A stretch of 37,752 nt of DNA from an uncultured Bacteroidota bacterium. Its GTDB lineage: Bacteria; Bacteroidota; Bacteroidia; Chitinophagales; Chitinophagaceae. This document shows, piece after piece, positions 15,673 through 22,722 of the stretch. The notes beneath the pieces are model-generated. The model worked only from the letters and a program-made list of their open reading frames with translations. It had not been told where the DNA came from and searched no databases. The translations under genes and the position numbers were made by a program. The number at the start of each line of letters is the position of its first letter. Position 1 is the first letter of the stretch. The stretch spans positions 1-37,752 of the forward strand of contig CAIJLK010000004.1 of the NCBI GenBank assembly GCA_903821465.1, read 5' to 3'.

Positions 15673-16956
15673 TTATTTTTTCACAGCCCCGTCTTTCATC
15701 ACCCATTTTACGTCTTCCAAAACCTTGATATCCTCGGCTGGATTGCCTTTGACGGCGATCAAATCAGCAAAAGCGCCGGGTTTGATTTCGCCAATTTTAT
15801 TGGTTTGTCCGAGTAATTCCGCTGCAACGGTGGTAGCAGTTTGGATGGCCTGCAGGTTGGTCATCCCGAAGCTAACCATATAGGAAAAGTCGCGCGCTTG
15901 GGGCAACTTCCAATCGTATCCCCCAATGTCGGTTCCATAGGCAATTTTCACGCCGGCTTTAAGGGCTTTTTTGAATAGATCTGGTTCAGATTGTGTAAAA
16001 TATAGGTTGATGGGACTTCCTGCTTTAGCCCTTCCTTCGGCCACATATTCGTTGACGTAAATGGTAGGGCACCAGTATACTTTTTTCTCCACCATCAGTT
16101 TGATGCATTCATCATCCATTCCAAATCCGTGTTCGATACTACTTGCCCCAGCGTTGATGGCGGCAATGATTCCGTCGCGGGTTACCGCATGTGCGGATAG
16201 CTTTCTATTTGATCGGAGGGTTTCGTCACCAATAGCGTTGATTTCATCGGCTGTAAAATTTGGGAGACTTCTATAAGACCCATCTGCTTGTTTGGTATAA
16301 CCACGATCTGCATAAATCTTGATCCAATCAGCCCCATGTGCAATTTGTTCCCGAACAGCCCTTCGGCCTTCATCTGCGCCCGTAATTTCTTGCAAACCTT
16401 TCGGCATTTTTAATTCCCAGGCATAGTCAGACTCCTTAAGTGGATAGTGACCTGTTGTATTGATCGCAAGCGTGGAAATAAACATACGGGGGCCTTCCAT
16501 TTCGCCTTTATTGATCGCTTTTTTAATATCGGCATCTGCAAATCCCGCGCCTTCTGTACCGAGGTCGCGGATGGTGGTGAAACCATTTAGCAAACTCTGT
16601 TTGGCACTGCGAACTGCCCGGATAGTGCGGTAGGGGATTGATTCTTTGAGCACCTGAACGTCGTAGTCCTCACTGGTAATATCGCCTTGTAAAAGTACAT
16701 GGGTATGGCAGTCGATCAGTCCCGCCATTACGGTAAATGCAGCAAGATTGATGCTGGTATCGGCCTTTAATTTGAAACTCGCAGCCGGCGAAACAGACTC
16801 GATCAGATTTCCTTTAATATAAATCACCTGATTCTGTAAGATTTCGCCAGTGCGGGTATTCAAAACCCTACCGCAGGTAATAGCTGTTGTTTTCTGTGCA
16901 GATACTAAGCCAACCAACAATAAGGATATAGCGAGGGGGAATATATTTTTTAGCAT
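15673..16956 (-). CDS. Secreted amidohydrolase (imidazolonepropionase/prolidase-like)
   Basis: A 427-aa metal-dependent hydrolase with a signal peptide (MLKNIFPLAISLLLVGLVSA). The metal ligands of the amidohydrolase fold are all visible: HTH at His84/His86 in LIDCHTHVLL, the likely carboxylated Lys213 in GADWIKIYADRGY, His256 in LSAHAVT, His276 in IEHGFGMDD and Asp343 in AYGTDIGG. The end has the family's KIGEIKPGAFADLIAVKGNP. This group includes Xaa-Pro dipeptidases and imidazolonepropionase-like enzymes; exported Bacteroidota members are usually annotated only as amidohydrolases. The substrate is unknown. The gene ends 48 bp before carB. Confidence 0.88.
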   Translation of the reverse strand: MLKNIFPLAISLLLVGLVSAQKTTAITCGRVLNTRTGEILQNQVIYIKGNLIESVSPAASFKLKADTSINLAAFTVMAGLIDCHTHVLLQGDITSEDYDVQVLKESIPYRTIRAVRSAKQSLLNGFTTIRDLGTEGAGFADADIKKAINKGEMEGPRMFISTLAINTTGHYPLKESDYAWELKMPKGLQEITGADEGRRAVREQIAHGADWIKIYADRGYTKQADGSYRSLPNFTADEINAIGDETLRSNRKLSAHAVTRDGIIAAINAGASSIEHGFGMDDECIKLMVEKKVYWCPTIYVNEYVAEGRAKAGSPINLYFTQSEPDLFKKALKAGVKIAYGTDIGGYDWKLPQARDFSYMVSFGMTNLQAIQTATTVAAELLGQTNKIGEIKPGAFADLIAVKGNPAEDIKVLEDVKWVMKDGAVKK

Positions 16957-17062
16957 AGGTAGTTTTATGTTACAATGTACAAAGAAACTAAACAGAAATT
17001 TTTTGCGATTGTTCGGTTGACTGGGTTTATTGTAATACTACTGATCGCGCAGTAAAAAATAC

Positions 17063-17070
17063 TATTTTTG
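17063..17070 (+). promoter_or_regulatory. Candidate -7 element of the DUF4136 pseudogene
   Basis: TATTTTTG matches TAnnTTTG exactly, 17 nt before the old ATG at 17087. It suggests that the decayed gene may still be transcribed. Confidence 0.35.
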
Positions 17071-17086
17071 AAAAAATTATATTTTC

Positions 17087-17418
17087 ATGAAAAGATTTCT
17101 TGCTATACTATTGATTGGCGGCCTGTTCTTCTGTAAAAGTGTCTAACACAGCGTCAGCCCCAAATGCGGATTTTACAAAGTATAAAACTTTTGATTTTTA
17201 TAAGCTTACCGCTTCTGGAGATACCGTTTCAAAAGGCTTTGATGAGCGTGTGGCTGTATTAAAATCTGCCATTAGTGCAGAGCTTGGCAAACGCGGCTAT
17301 ATGCAAACTAGTAGTAGTCCAGAAGGATATCCTACCAAGCAAGGCTTCAAAAATTAATGAAGTTGCTACTGCGGCTATGAAATCATTATTCGAGAAATAC
17401 CCGGTACCTGCTAAATAA
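17087..17418 (+). pseudogene. Broken DUF4136-like lipoprotein gene
   Basis: Remnant of an outer-membrane or periplasmic lipoprotein gene. ATG 17087 begins a signal peptide (MKRFLAILLIGGL) that runs into a stop 20 codons on. The body is in another frame from 17115: a lipobox LAACSS, then NADFTKYKTFDFYKLTASGD and AVLKSAISAELGKRGYMQTS, typical of DUF4136. That frame stops at about 17357, while a third frame continues with KINEVATAAMKSLFEKYPVP to TAA 17418, the normal C-terminus. The beta-strand-rich middle (about 70 residues) is missing. Frameshifts at both ends plus an internal deletion mean the gene is dead. The first lesion is explained by loss of one GGCGGCCT unit. DUF4136 is assigned from pattern recall. 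Confidence 0.8.
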
Positions 17419-17436
17419 ATTTTCTATATTTTTTTG

Positions 17437-17463
17437 TAGGCCCGTCTATTTATAGCGGGCCTA
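17437..17463. terminator. Hairpin between convergent pseudogene and umuC
   Basis: Arms TAGGCCCG (17437-17444) and CGGGCCTA (17456-17463) are perfect inverted repeats, with CTAT/ATAG pairing inside. On the plus strand it is followed by TTTTATT. The right arm includes the umuC stop codon (17463-17461). The position between convergent units suggests a terminator, best for the plus strand; on the minus strand the trailing sequence is A-rich rather than T-rich. Confidence 0.7.
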
Positions 17464-18747
17464 TTTTATTGCACAGAGTTCTTCCCAACGGGTGGTATAG
17501 CGGGGACTGCGTAGCTCCTGCCGCATTTTCCAATCGCGCTCCACACCTGCTGCTGCAAACTTTAGCACGTCGTTGCGCATGGCAAAATTGATATTGTCCA
17601 TCATACTCATGAGCATCCTGTTTTTTTCTGAAGGAGGGGCTTTGAATAAAGATGCTTGTATCGCACTATCGGGTACAATGCCACTGAGGATCACGCCCGC
17701 TTTCTTGTAGATCCGTCCTTTTTCAAATAGCCTTTCTGTTAATTGCAGTGCGGCTTTAATGAGTTCGTTAGTGAGCGATGTGGCAATGGGAAGGTTGACA
17801 TAACTGCTGATGCTTGCTCCGTGATGATAATGTTTTGAATCGGGCAACTGTTCTTCTTTAGCAATCATCATCACACTGATGCAGCTAGCGGCCGAGTGTT
17901 GTCTGCGCAGTTTTTCGGCAGCGCGCGAAGTATAAGTGGCAACGGCTTCTTTGATATGTTCGAGCTCAGTTACGGCCGATCCAAACATGCGCGTGGTAGC
18001 GATCATTTTTTTTGTGGTGCGTTCATCTTCCATTTCTCTGCTGGGTATTCCCTTGAGTTCGCGAACCAGTTTAGCTCCAACAACGCCCCCTAAATTTTTG
18101 GTAGCCCATGCGATATCTTTTTTGCTTAGTTCGAGGGCGTTATTGATCTGATATAGCTGCAATTTTTTTGCGTATTGATGGCCTACTCCCCAGATATCTT
18201 CCACGGGTGTTCTTTCGAGTGCTTGTTCTATTTTTCTGGGGCTATCTAATAGCAATACACAGTTGGTGACTTGCTTATTTTTCTTACATAGTCTGTTGGC
18301 AACCTTACTCAATACTTTGGTAGGAGCCACGCCAATCGACACTTTGATGCCGGTCCACTGTTCAACCGTATCTTTTATTTTGAAAGTAAATGCTTGCAAT
18401 TCTTTTGGTGCAATATGCGCGAGGTCGAGAAAAGCTTCATCTACCGAATATACTTCTACTGTACCCGGAGGAAGCATGCCGCGTAGTGTTTCCATCACCC
18501 GCCAACTTAGATCGCCATAGAGGTTATAGTTCGACGAAAAAGTAGCTACACCATGTTTTTCGATCAAAGGTTTTGCCATAAAATAGGGGCCTCCCATTTC
18601 TACACCAATCTTCTTGGCTTCATCGGTTCTGGAAATAATGCAGCCATCGTTATTGCTGAGTACAATCACGGGCTTCCCTTCTAGTTCAGGCTTGAAAAGT
18701 TTTTCGCAGGAGCAATAAAAACTATTGCAATCAATAATGGCTTTCAT
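17461..18747 (-). CDS. umuC: Y-family DNA polymerase UmuC (Pol V catalytic subunit)
   Basis: Translesion DNA polymerase. The 428-aa product from ATG 18747 begins MKAIIDCNSFYCSCEKLFKP, with the catalytic Asp5 motif, then VLSNNDGCIISRTDEAKKIG, and has the active-site SVDEAFLDL. The helix-hairpin-helix region (WGVGHQYAKKL) and the little finger follow, ending with the usual DUF4113 tail (MLMSMMDNINFAMRND...WKMRQELRSPRYTTRWEEL). An in-frame extension to 18789 overlaps umuD and is unlikely. It starts 5 bp after umuD, so the pair is one operon. SOS-type regulation is inferred from the family and from the palindromes upstream of umuD. Confidence 0.95.
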   Translation of the reverse strand: MKAIIDCNSFYCSCEKLFKPELEGKPVIVLSNNDGCIISRTDEAKKIGVEMGGPYFMAKPLIEKHGVATFSSNYNLYGDLSWRVMETLRGMLPPGTVEVYSVDEAFLDLAHIAPKELQAFTFKIKDTVEQWTGIKVSIGVAPTKVLSKVANRLCKKNKQVTNCVLLLDSPRKIEQALERTPVEDIWGVGHQYAKKLQLYQINNALELSKKDIAWATKNLGGVVGAKLVRELKGIPSREMEDERTTKKMIATTRMFGSAVTELEHIKEAVATYTSRAAEKLRRQHSAASCISVMMIAKEEQLPDSKHYHHGASISSYVNLPIATSLTNELIKAALQLTERLFEKGRIYKKAGVILSGIVPDSAIQASLFKAPPSEKNRMLMSMMDNINFAMRNDVLKFAAAGVERDWKMRQELRSPRYTTRWEELCAIK

Positions 18748-18752
18748 GATTT

Positions 18753-19187
18753 TTATAAGCTGTGAATGGAATATACTACTACACCCCATGCGCTATAATT
18801 ACTAAATTCTTCGATTTGAATATGGCCGTATTTTTTGTTTTCGGCAATCAGTGTGATGCCTTTTATTTGTGTTTGTAGCCTACGCACCAATAACTCTCCA
18901 TTAATCACGGCTACGATCACTTTTCCATTTACGGCTTTGATGCTGCGGTCTACGATCAGTGTATCGCCATGGTAAATGCCAGCCCCGATCATGGCATCGC
19001 TATTCATACGAAAGAAGAAGGTAGCAGGCTTGTTTCGAATCAACTGCTCATTAAGGTCGATACCCCGTTCCATATAATCATCCGCTGCGGCGCCAAATCC
19101 CGTGGCGTTGGCAGTAGGTACTTCCCATTGGTTAAAATTTTTACTGCCTTTATAGGCTGAGCCGCTGCCCTTTTCGTCGCTAAACAT
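18753..19187 (-). CDS. umuD: UmuD-like S24 peptidase-fold protein lacking the catalytic dyad
   Basis: A 144-aa UmuD homologue, aligning to E. coli UmuD over ADDYMERGIDLNEQLI, PATFFFRMNSDAMIGAGIYH and GDTLIVDRSIKAVNGKVIVA. In E. coli, Ser60 (GDSM) and Lys97 form the dyad that cuts the Cys24-Gly25 bond to make active UmuD'. Here the Ser position is Ala65 (codon GCC, in NSDAM) and the Lys position is Arg102 (codon CGT, in NGELLVRRL); the bond itself would be Thr29-Gly30. The protein therefore should not cleave itself. It may serve as a constitutive or inert accessory subunit for UmuC, or be processed by another protease. It overlaps nothing and lies 5 bp before umuC. Confidence 0.9.
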   Translation of the reverse strand: MFSDEKGSGSAYKGSKNFNQWEVPTANATGFGAAADDYMERGIDLNEQLIRNKPATFFFRMNSDAMIGAGIYHGDTLIVDRSIKAVNGKVIVAVINGELLVRRLQTQIKGITLIAENKKYGHIQIEEFSNYSAWGVVVYSIHSL

Positions 19188-19207
19188 GCTAAATAAATTT
19201 TATTATG

Positions 19208-19236
19208 CTAAATTATTTAGTAAATTTATACTAAAT
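19208..19236. promoter_or_regulatory. Overlapping palindromes in the umuD/2H divergent promoter
   Basis: Two dyads sit in the 74-bp gap between the divergent genes: CTAAATTATTTAG (19208-19220, a perfect 13-bp palindrome) and ATTTAGTA-6 nt-TACTAAAT (19215-19222 and 19229-19236, perfect 8-bp arms). They overlap by six bases. Their position over both promoters fits a repressor operator shared by umuDC and the 2H-fold gene. The binding protein is unknown; the pattern is not the E. coli CTG-N10-CAG LexA box. Confidence 0.6.
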
Positions 19237-19261
19237 TAGTTGTCACGATAAAATAATATTT

Positions 19262-19861
19262 ATGCAAATGGGTACAATACAACAAAGTGGGTATGGTATT
19301 TCGGGGATGATTAATTTCTGCGAATACTTATTGGTGGCGCAGCCTGGGGAGGATTTACATGACAAGATCCTGGACGAGCAAGAATATTTTTCGATGCACT
19401 ATTTAGAACGTACTGCCATTAAGATGAAACCGCATATAGAGTTAGCCGCTTTTCAGGCTCGCGAGGAAATGGAGCCAACCCTTATCCGATGGATGCACCG
19501 CATTCTTAGTCAGCAGCAAGCGTTCGATTTTACGCTGAGTAATTTTAGTGGATTTCCGCCCGACACGCTTTACTTACGAATACCAGAGCCGCAGGCCATA
19601 CAAAAGCTCACAGCCGAATTAGTGCAGTTGAATGATTATGTAAAAACCAATGATTGCCCGGCAATTCGCATCAATACAAAACCTACGGTGTCGGTGGCAA
19701 AAAAGTTGACCGAAACCAATTACCAGCGTGCGATGCTAGATTTCTCGCATCGTAGTTTTCATGAAATATTTGAGGTGAAGGAACTCTTATTGCTTCGCAG
19801 AACGCATGCGTTTGACAGCTATAAGTTCATCAATAAATTTGTGTTGCAGCCTGCATCATAA
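19262..19861 (+). CDS. 2H phosphoesterase/2'-5' RNA ligase-fold protein with degenerate motifs
   Basis: A 199-aa protein that resembles the 2'-5' RNA ligase (2H) superfamily in layout: INFCEYLLVAQPGEDLHDKI at the start, KPHIELAAF at the first motif, then FDFTLSNFSGFPPDTLYLRI, the usual middle strand, and FEVKELLLLRRTHAFDSYKF near the end. Active 2H enzymes have two H-x-T/S motifs. Here the first is H-x-E (His58) and the second has no clear H-x-T/S, so catalysis is doubtful. It is transcribed divergently from umuDC and shares their palindromic control region, which suggests a role in the same stress response. Function unknown; fold assignment moderately sure. Confidence 0.65.
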   Translation: MQMGTIQQSGYGISGMINFCEYLLVAQPGEDLHDKILDEQEYFSMHYLERTAIKMKPHIELAAFQAREEMEPTLIRWMHRILSQQQAFDFTLSNFSGFPPDTLYLRIPEPQAIQKLTAELVQLNDYVKTNDCPAIRINTKPTVSVAKKLTETNYQRAMLDFSHRSFHEIFEVKELLLLRRTHAFDSYKFINKFVLQPAS

Positions 19862-19873
19862 GCCGCTGAAATT

Positions 19874-20314
19874 TTATTGATTGGGTTGAGTAAGCTCTCT
19901 CAGTTCGTTCAAAAACTCATCGGGGCTTTCTTTAGGCAATCCCTCCCAAGAGCGAAGCACATTGCCATTCGCGTCTAAAAGTGCGGTTAAAGGAAAACTA
20001 CCTTTTGAATTGTATTTATCGGCGAGTTGATCGTTCTGCTTTTGTAAATCCTTCGACAGCTGATTTTTTTTCTGTCTAGGAAAATCGGCATTCATCATCA
20101 CTAATTTCTGTGAAGCGAACTCTTGGAAAGCATCGTTGTCGAAAATTTCTTTATGCATCCGAATGCAGGGTCCGCACCAATCAGAACCAGAGAAATTAAG
20201 CAAAATGTATTTGTGTTCTTTCGTTGCAGTAGCCTTGGCCTTTTCAAAATTGGTTTCCCATGTAGTGAAAGACATCATTAAAAGACTCATTAAAACAATT
20301 CCTGTAAATTTCAT
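19874..20314 (-). CDS. Periplasmic thioredoxin-family protein
   Basis: A 146-aa exported thioredoxin-like protein. Residues 1 to about 18 are a signal peptide (MKFTGIVLMSLLMMSFTTW). The fold follows: KYILLNFSGSDWCGPCIRMH contains the CGPC redox motif, VMMNADFPRQ the second strand, and SFPLTALLDANGNVLRSWEG the cis-Pro loop. Members with a long helical insert (KKNQLSKDLQKQNDQLADKY) are common in Bacteroidota and probably act as periplasmic disulfide reductants or chaperones. It converges on the 2H-fold gene with a 12-bp gap. Its redox partner cannot be told. Confidence 0.88.
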   Translation of the reverse strand: MKFTGIVLMSLLMMSFTTWETNFEKAKATATKEHKYILLNFSGSDWCGPCIRMHKEIFDNDAFQEFASQKLVMMNADFPRQKKNQLSKDLQKQNDQLADKYNSKGSFPLTALLDANGNVLRSWEGLPKESPDEFLNELRELTQPNQ

Positions 20315-20467
20315 AATCTGGGGGTTTAAATAGGAACAATCATCTACTTGATGCTTTGCTCGGAATAAATACAGCCCGAAGATGGCAGAAATGCGCTAAT
20401 TAATTTGTTAAAAAATGCGTTATGCTGAAATTCTGAATGTATTTAAAGAAAAAGGATACTTGTGCAA

Positions 20468-20501
20468 TTTGTAGCTAGTTCGATACTTAAGATTAAATTC
20501 G
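20468..20501 (+). promoter_or_regulatory. Candidate promoter of the amino-sugar kinase operon
   Basis: TTTG at 20468-20471 and TAAATTCG at 20494-20501 (TAnnTTYG) are 22 nt apart, the same distance as in the ssb and rmlB candidates. The predicted leader is short, about 10 nt before ATG 20519. Confidence 0.4.
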
Positions 20502-20518
20502 CGCAAAACTAGGAGTGT

Positions 20519-21961
20519 ATGCAAGATGTGATTGCAGCGATTGAAGCGCTATTTGAACAATACAAAAAAGCCGCAGCCGATAGAATTGAAAAACTACCTC
20601 AGAGTGGGGGCGACCGCGTGTATTTCAGGATTTATATAGGCGCTGAAACATATATCGCTACCTATAATTTACACGTTAAAGAAAATCACACTTTCCTAGC
20701 ATTTAGTAAACATTTTAGAAGCAAGGGACTACCTGTTCCTGAAATTCTTTTGGTGAATGAGGATGCTACCATTTATCTGCAGGAAGATTTGGGTACGGCT
20801 TCTTTATTAAATGAGTTGGAGCAGCACGGGCATGGTGAAAGGACTTATGGCTTGTTTCAGAAAAGTTTATCTGCGCTAGCTAAAATGCAGATAAAGGGAG
20901 ATGCGGGATTGGATTACAGCATCTGTCTTACTGCCAAAGAGTTTGGTAAGCAAGCTATTTTGAGCGACTTACTCTATTTCAAATACTATTTCTTGGATAC
21001 GCTTCAATTGCCGTATGATAAGCAGGCGATGATGGATGATTTTGAAGCACTCAGTTCTTATCTTACTAGAACAGAGAATAAGTATTTTATGTTCCGCGAT
21101 TTTCAGAGTAGGAATATTATTGTGAATAAAAACGAAGTTCATTTTATAGATTTTCAGGGCGGAATGAAAGGTGCTTTGCAATATGATGTGGCATCCTTAT
21201 TATGGCAGGCGAAAGCCGAGCTAAGCGAACAATGGAAAGACGATCTGCTTGAATTCTACATGAATGAAATTGATCAGTTGTTAGAGCGACCTGTTGATCG
21301 AACCACTTTTGTGAGTCAGTATAACGGCTATGTATTAATCCGTTTATTACAAGTGATGGGTGCCTACGGATTTAGAGGACTCTTCGAAAGGAAAGCACAT
21401 TTTTTATCGAGCATTCCATTGGGTTTAAAAAATCTGAAATTTTTCTTGGAGCATAAGCGAGTGGGAATTGTTACGCCGGAATTTGATCGGGTATTGCGTT
21501 TGGTAGTATCAGATGAGATCATGCATCGCTTTGAACCGCCTCAGGCAAACGCAGATACGCCGTTGTTAATTGAAGTAAATAGCTTCAGTTATAAAAAAGG
21601 AATTCCGGTTGATGAATCTGCCAATGGTGGAGGATTTGTTTTTGATATGCGTAGTATATTAAATCCTGGACGGTTTGATGATTATAAAACCTTGAGCGGA
21701 CTTGATAAACCTGTTCAAGATTTCTTGGAGCAGCGCACTAGAATGAATGAATATTTAAATAGCGTTTGGGACTTGATCGATATTGCTGTAGAAGATTATT
21801 TGAAAAGAGGATTCAGTCATTTGCAAATTAATTTTGGTTGCACAGGTGGTCAGCATAGAAGCGTCTATGCCGCCGAACAAACGGCACGCCATTTACGCAA
21901 CAAATACAATACGAAATTGGTATTAACACATACCAATACGACTAATTGGTTTAAAGGATAA
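20519..21961 (+). CDS. AmgK-like amino-sugar kinase fused to a RapZ C-terminal domain
   Basis: A 480-aa two-domain protein. Residues 1 to about 315 form an APH-type phosphotransferase like the MurNAc/GlcNAc anomeric kinase AmgK: glycine-rich QSGGDRVYFRI (28-38), catalytic loop FRDFQSRN (Asp194, Asn199; the usual His of HRD is Phe), and metal motif IDFQGG (Asp211). Residues about 348-472 match the C-terminal domain of RapZ: SFSYKKGIP, VFDMRSILNPGRFDDYKTLS, GLDKPVQDFLEQ and GCTGGQHRSVYAAEQ (440-454). In E. coli that domain binds glucosamine-6-phosphate and small RNAs; the RapZ N-terminal ATPase is absent. The next gene, 10 bp on, is MurU-like, as in the AmgK-MurU recycling route. A single polypeptide that makes and senses amino-sugar phosphates is the likely reading, but it is inference. 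Confidence 0.9.
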   Translation: MQDVIAAIEALFEQYKKAAADRIEKLPQSGGDRVYFRIYIGAETYIATYNLHVKENHTFLAFSKHFRSKGLPVPEILLVNEDATIYLQEDLGTASLLNELEQHGHGERTYGLFQKSLSALAKMQIKGDAGLDYSICLTAKEFGKQAILSDLLYFKYYFLDTLQLPYDKQAMMDDFEALSSYLTRTENKYFMFRDFQSRNIIVNKNEVHFIDFQGGMKGALQYDVASLLWQAKAELSEQWKDDLLEFYMNEIDQLLERPVDRTTFVSQYNGYVLIRLLQVMGAYGFRGLFERKAHFLSSIPLGLKNLKFFLEHKRVGIVTPEFDRVLRLVVSDEIMHRFEPPQANADTPLLIEVNSFSYKKGIPVDESANGGGFVFDMRSILNPGRFDDYKTLSGLDKPVQDFLEQRTRMNEYLNSVWDLIDIAVEDYLKRGFSHLQINFGCTGGQHRSVYAAEQTARHLRNKYNTKLVLTHTNTTNWFKG

Positions 21962-21971
21962 ATTTTTGAAA

Positions 21972-22706
21972 ATGAAAGCGATGATATTTGCAGCAGGATT
22001 GGGTAGTAGGCTGAAACCCTTTACAGATAGCCATCCCAAGGCATTGGCAGAAGTGAATGGGAAAACTTTATTAGAACGAAATATTTTGTACCTGCAAAAA
22101 TTTGAGATCTATGATGTGATCATTAATGTGCATCATTTTGCTGATCAGATTATTGAAGCGATTGAAAAAAATAATGGCTGGGGTTCTACCATCTCTATTT
22201 CAGATGAACGTGATGAAGTATTAGAAACTGGTGGTGGGTTAAAAAAAGCGGCTAGTTATTTTGAAGGCGAGAAAGCGTTTGTTGTAATGAATGTAGATAT
22301 ACTCACTGATCTTGATTTAATGGAAATGATCAGATCGCACAGCCAAGAAAAACCATTAGCAACATTGGCAGTTACACAACGGAAATCTTCGCGCTATTTT
22401 TTATTTGATTATTTGGGTGGATTATGTGGATGGAGAAATGTACAAACCGGAGAAGAAAAACCGGCCGATTTAAAAGTAACGATTGAAGATTATGAGCTTC
22501 TAAAAGAAAAAGCATTTAGTGGTATTCATATCATTAGTTCCTATATTTTTTCATTGATCAAACAGGAGGGTAAATTTTCAATGGTGGATGTGTATATTGA
22601 CTTGATGAAAAAAAATAAGATCAATAGTTTTGATCATACAGGGGGTATTCTAATTGATGTGGGTAAACCGGAAAATATAGAGAAGGCGTCGACCTTATTT
22701 CAGTAA
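21972..22706 (+). CDS. MurU-like sugar-1-phosphate nucleotidyltransferase
   Basis: A 244-aa nucleotidyltransferase that joins NTP to a sugar-1-phosphate. The start MKAMIFAAGLGSRLKPFTDS has the GLGSRL nucleotide loop, followed by PKALAEVNGKTLLERNI, the Lys-containing substrate motif, FVVMNVDILTDLDL, the metal-binding Asp region, and a C-terminal VGKPENIEKAS. The best-known close relatives in this context are MurU (MurNAc-1-phosphate uridylyltransferase) and GlmU/RmlA-type enzymes. It directly follows the AmgK-like kinase, the pair that converts MurNAc to UDP-MurNAc without de novo synthesis. ATG 21972 is preferred over the TTG at 21966. The sugar specificity is inferred from the neighbour. Confidence 0.85.
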   Translation: MKAMIFAAGLGSRLKPFTDSHPKALAEVNGKTLLERNILYLQKFEIYDVIINVHHFADQIIEAIEKNNGWGSTISISDERDEVLETGGGLKKAASYFEGEKAFVVMNVDILTDLDLMEMIRSHSQEKPLATLAVTQRKSSRYFLFDYLGGLCGWRNVQTGEEKPADLKVTIEDYELLKEKAFSGIHIISSYIFSLIKQEGKFSMVDVYIDLMKKNKINSFDHTGGILIDVGKPENIEKASTLFQ

Positions 22707-22722
22707 TCAACTATTTCAAGAA

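Noticed and set aside
15626..15706. A longer N-terminus for the carB half
   Set aside because: The added 27 residues overlap the amidohydrolase C-terminus in another frame and do not look like CarB.
15626..16956. A frameshifted N-terminal half of carB upstream
   Set aside because: The space is fully taken by a complete amidohydrolase with all its metal ligands; no CarB motif was found in another frame.
19208..19236. E. coli-type LexA box
   Set aside because: No CTG-N10-CAG is present; the dyads have a different core.
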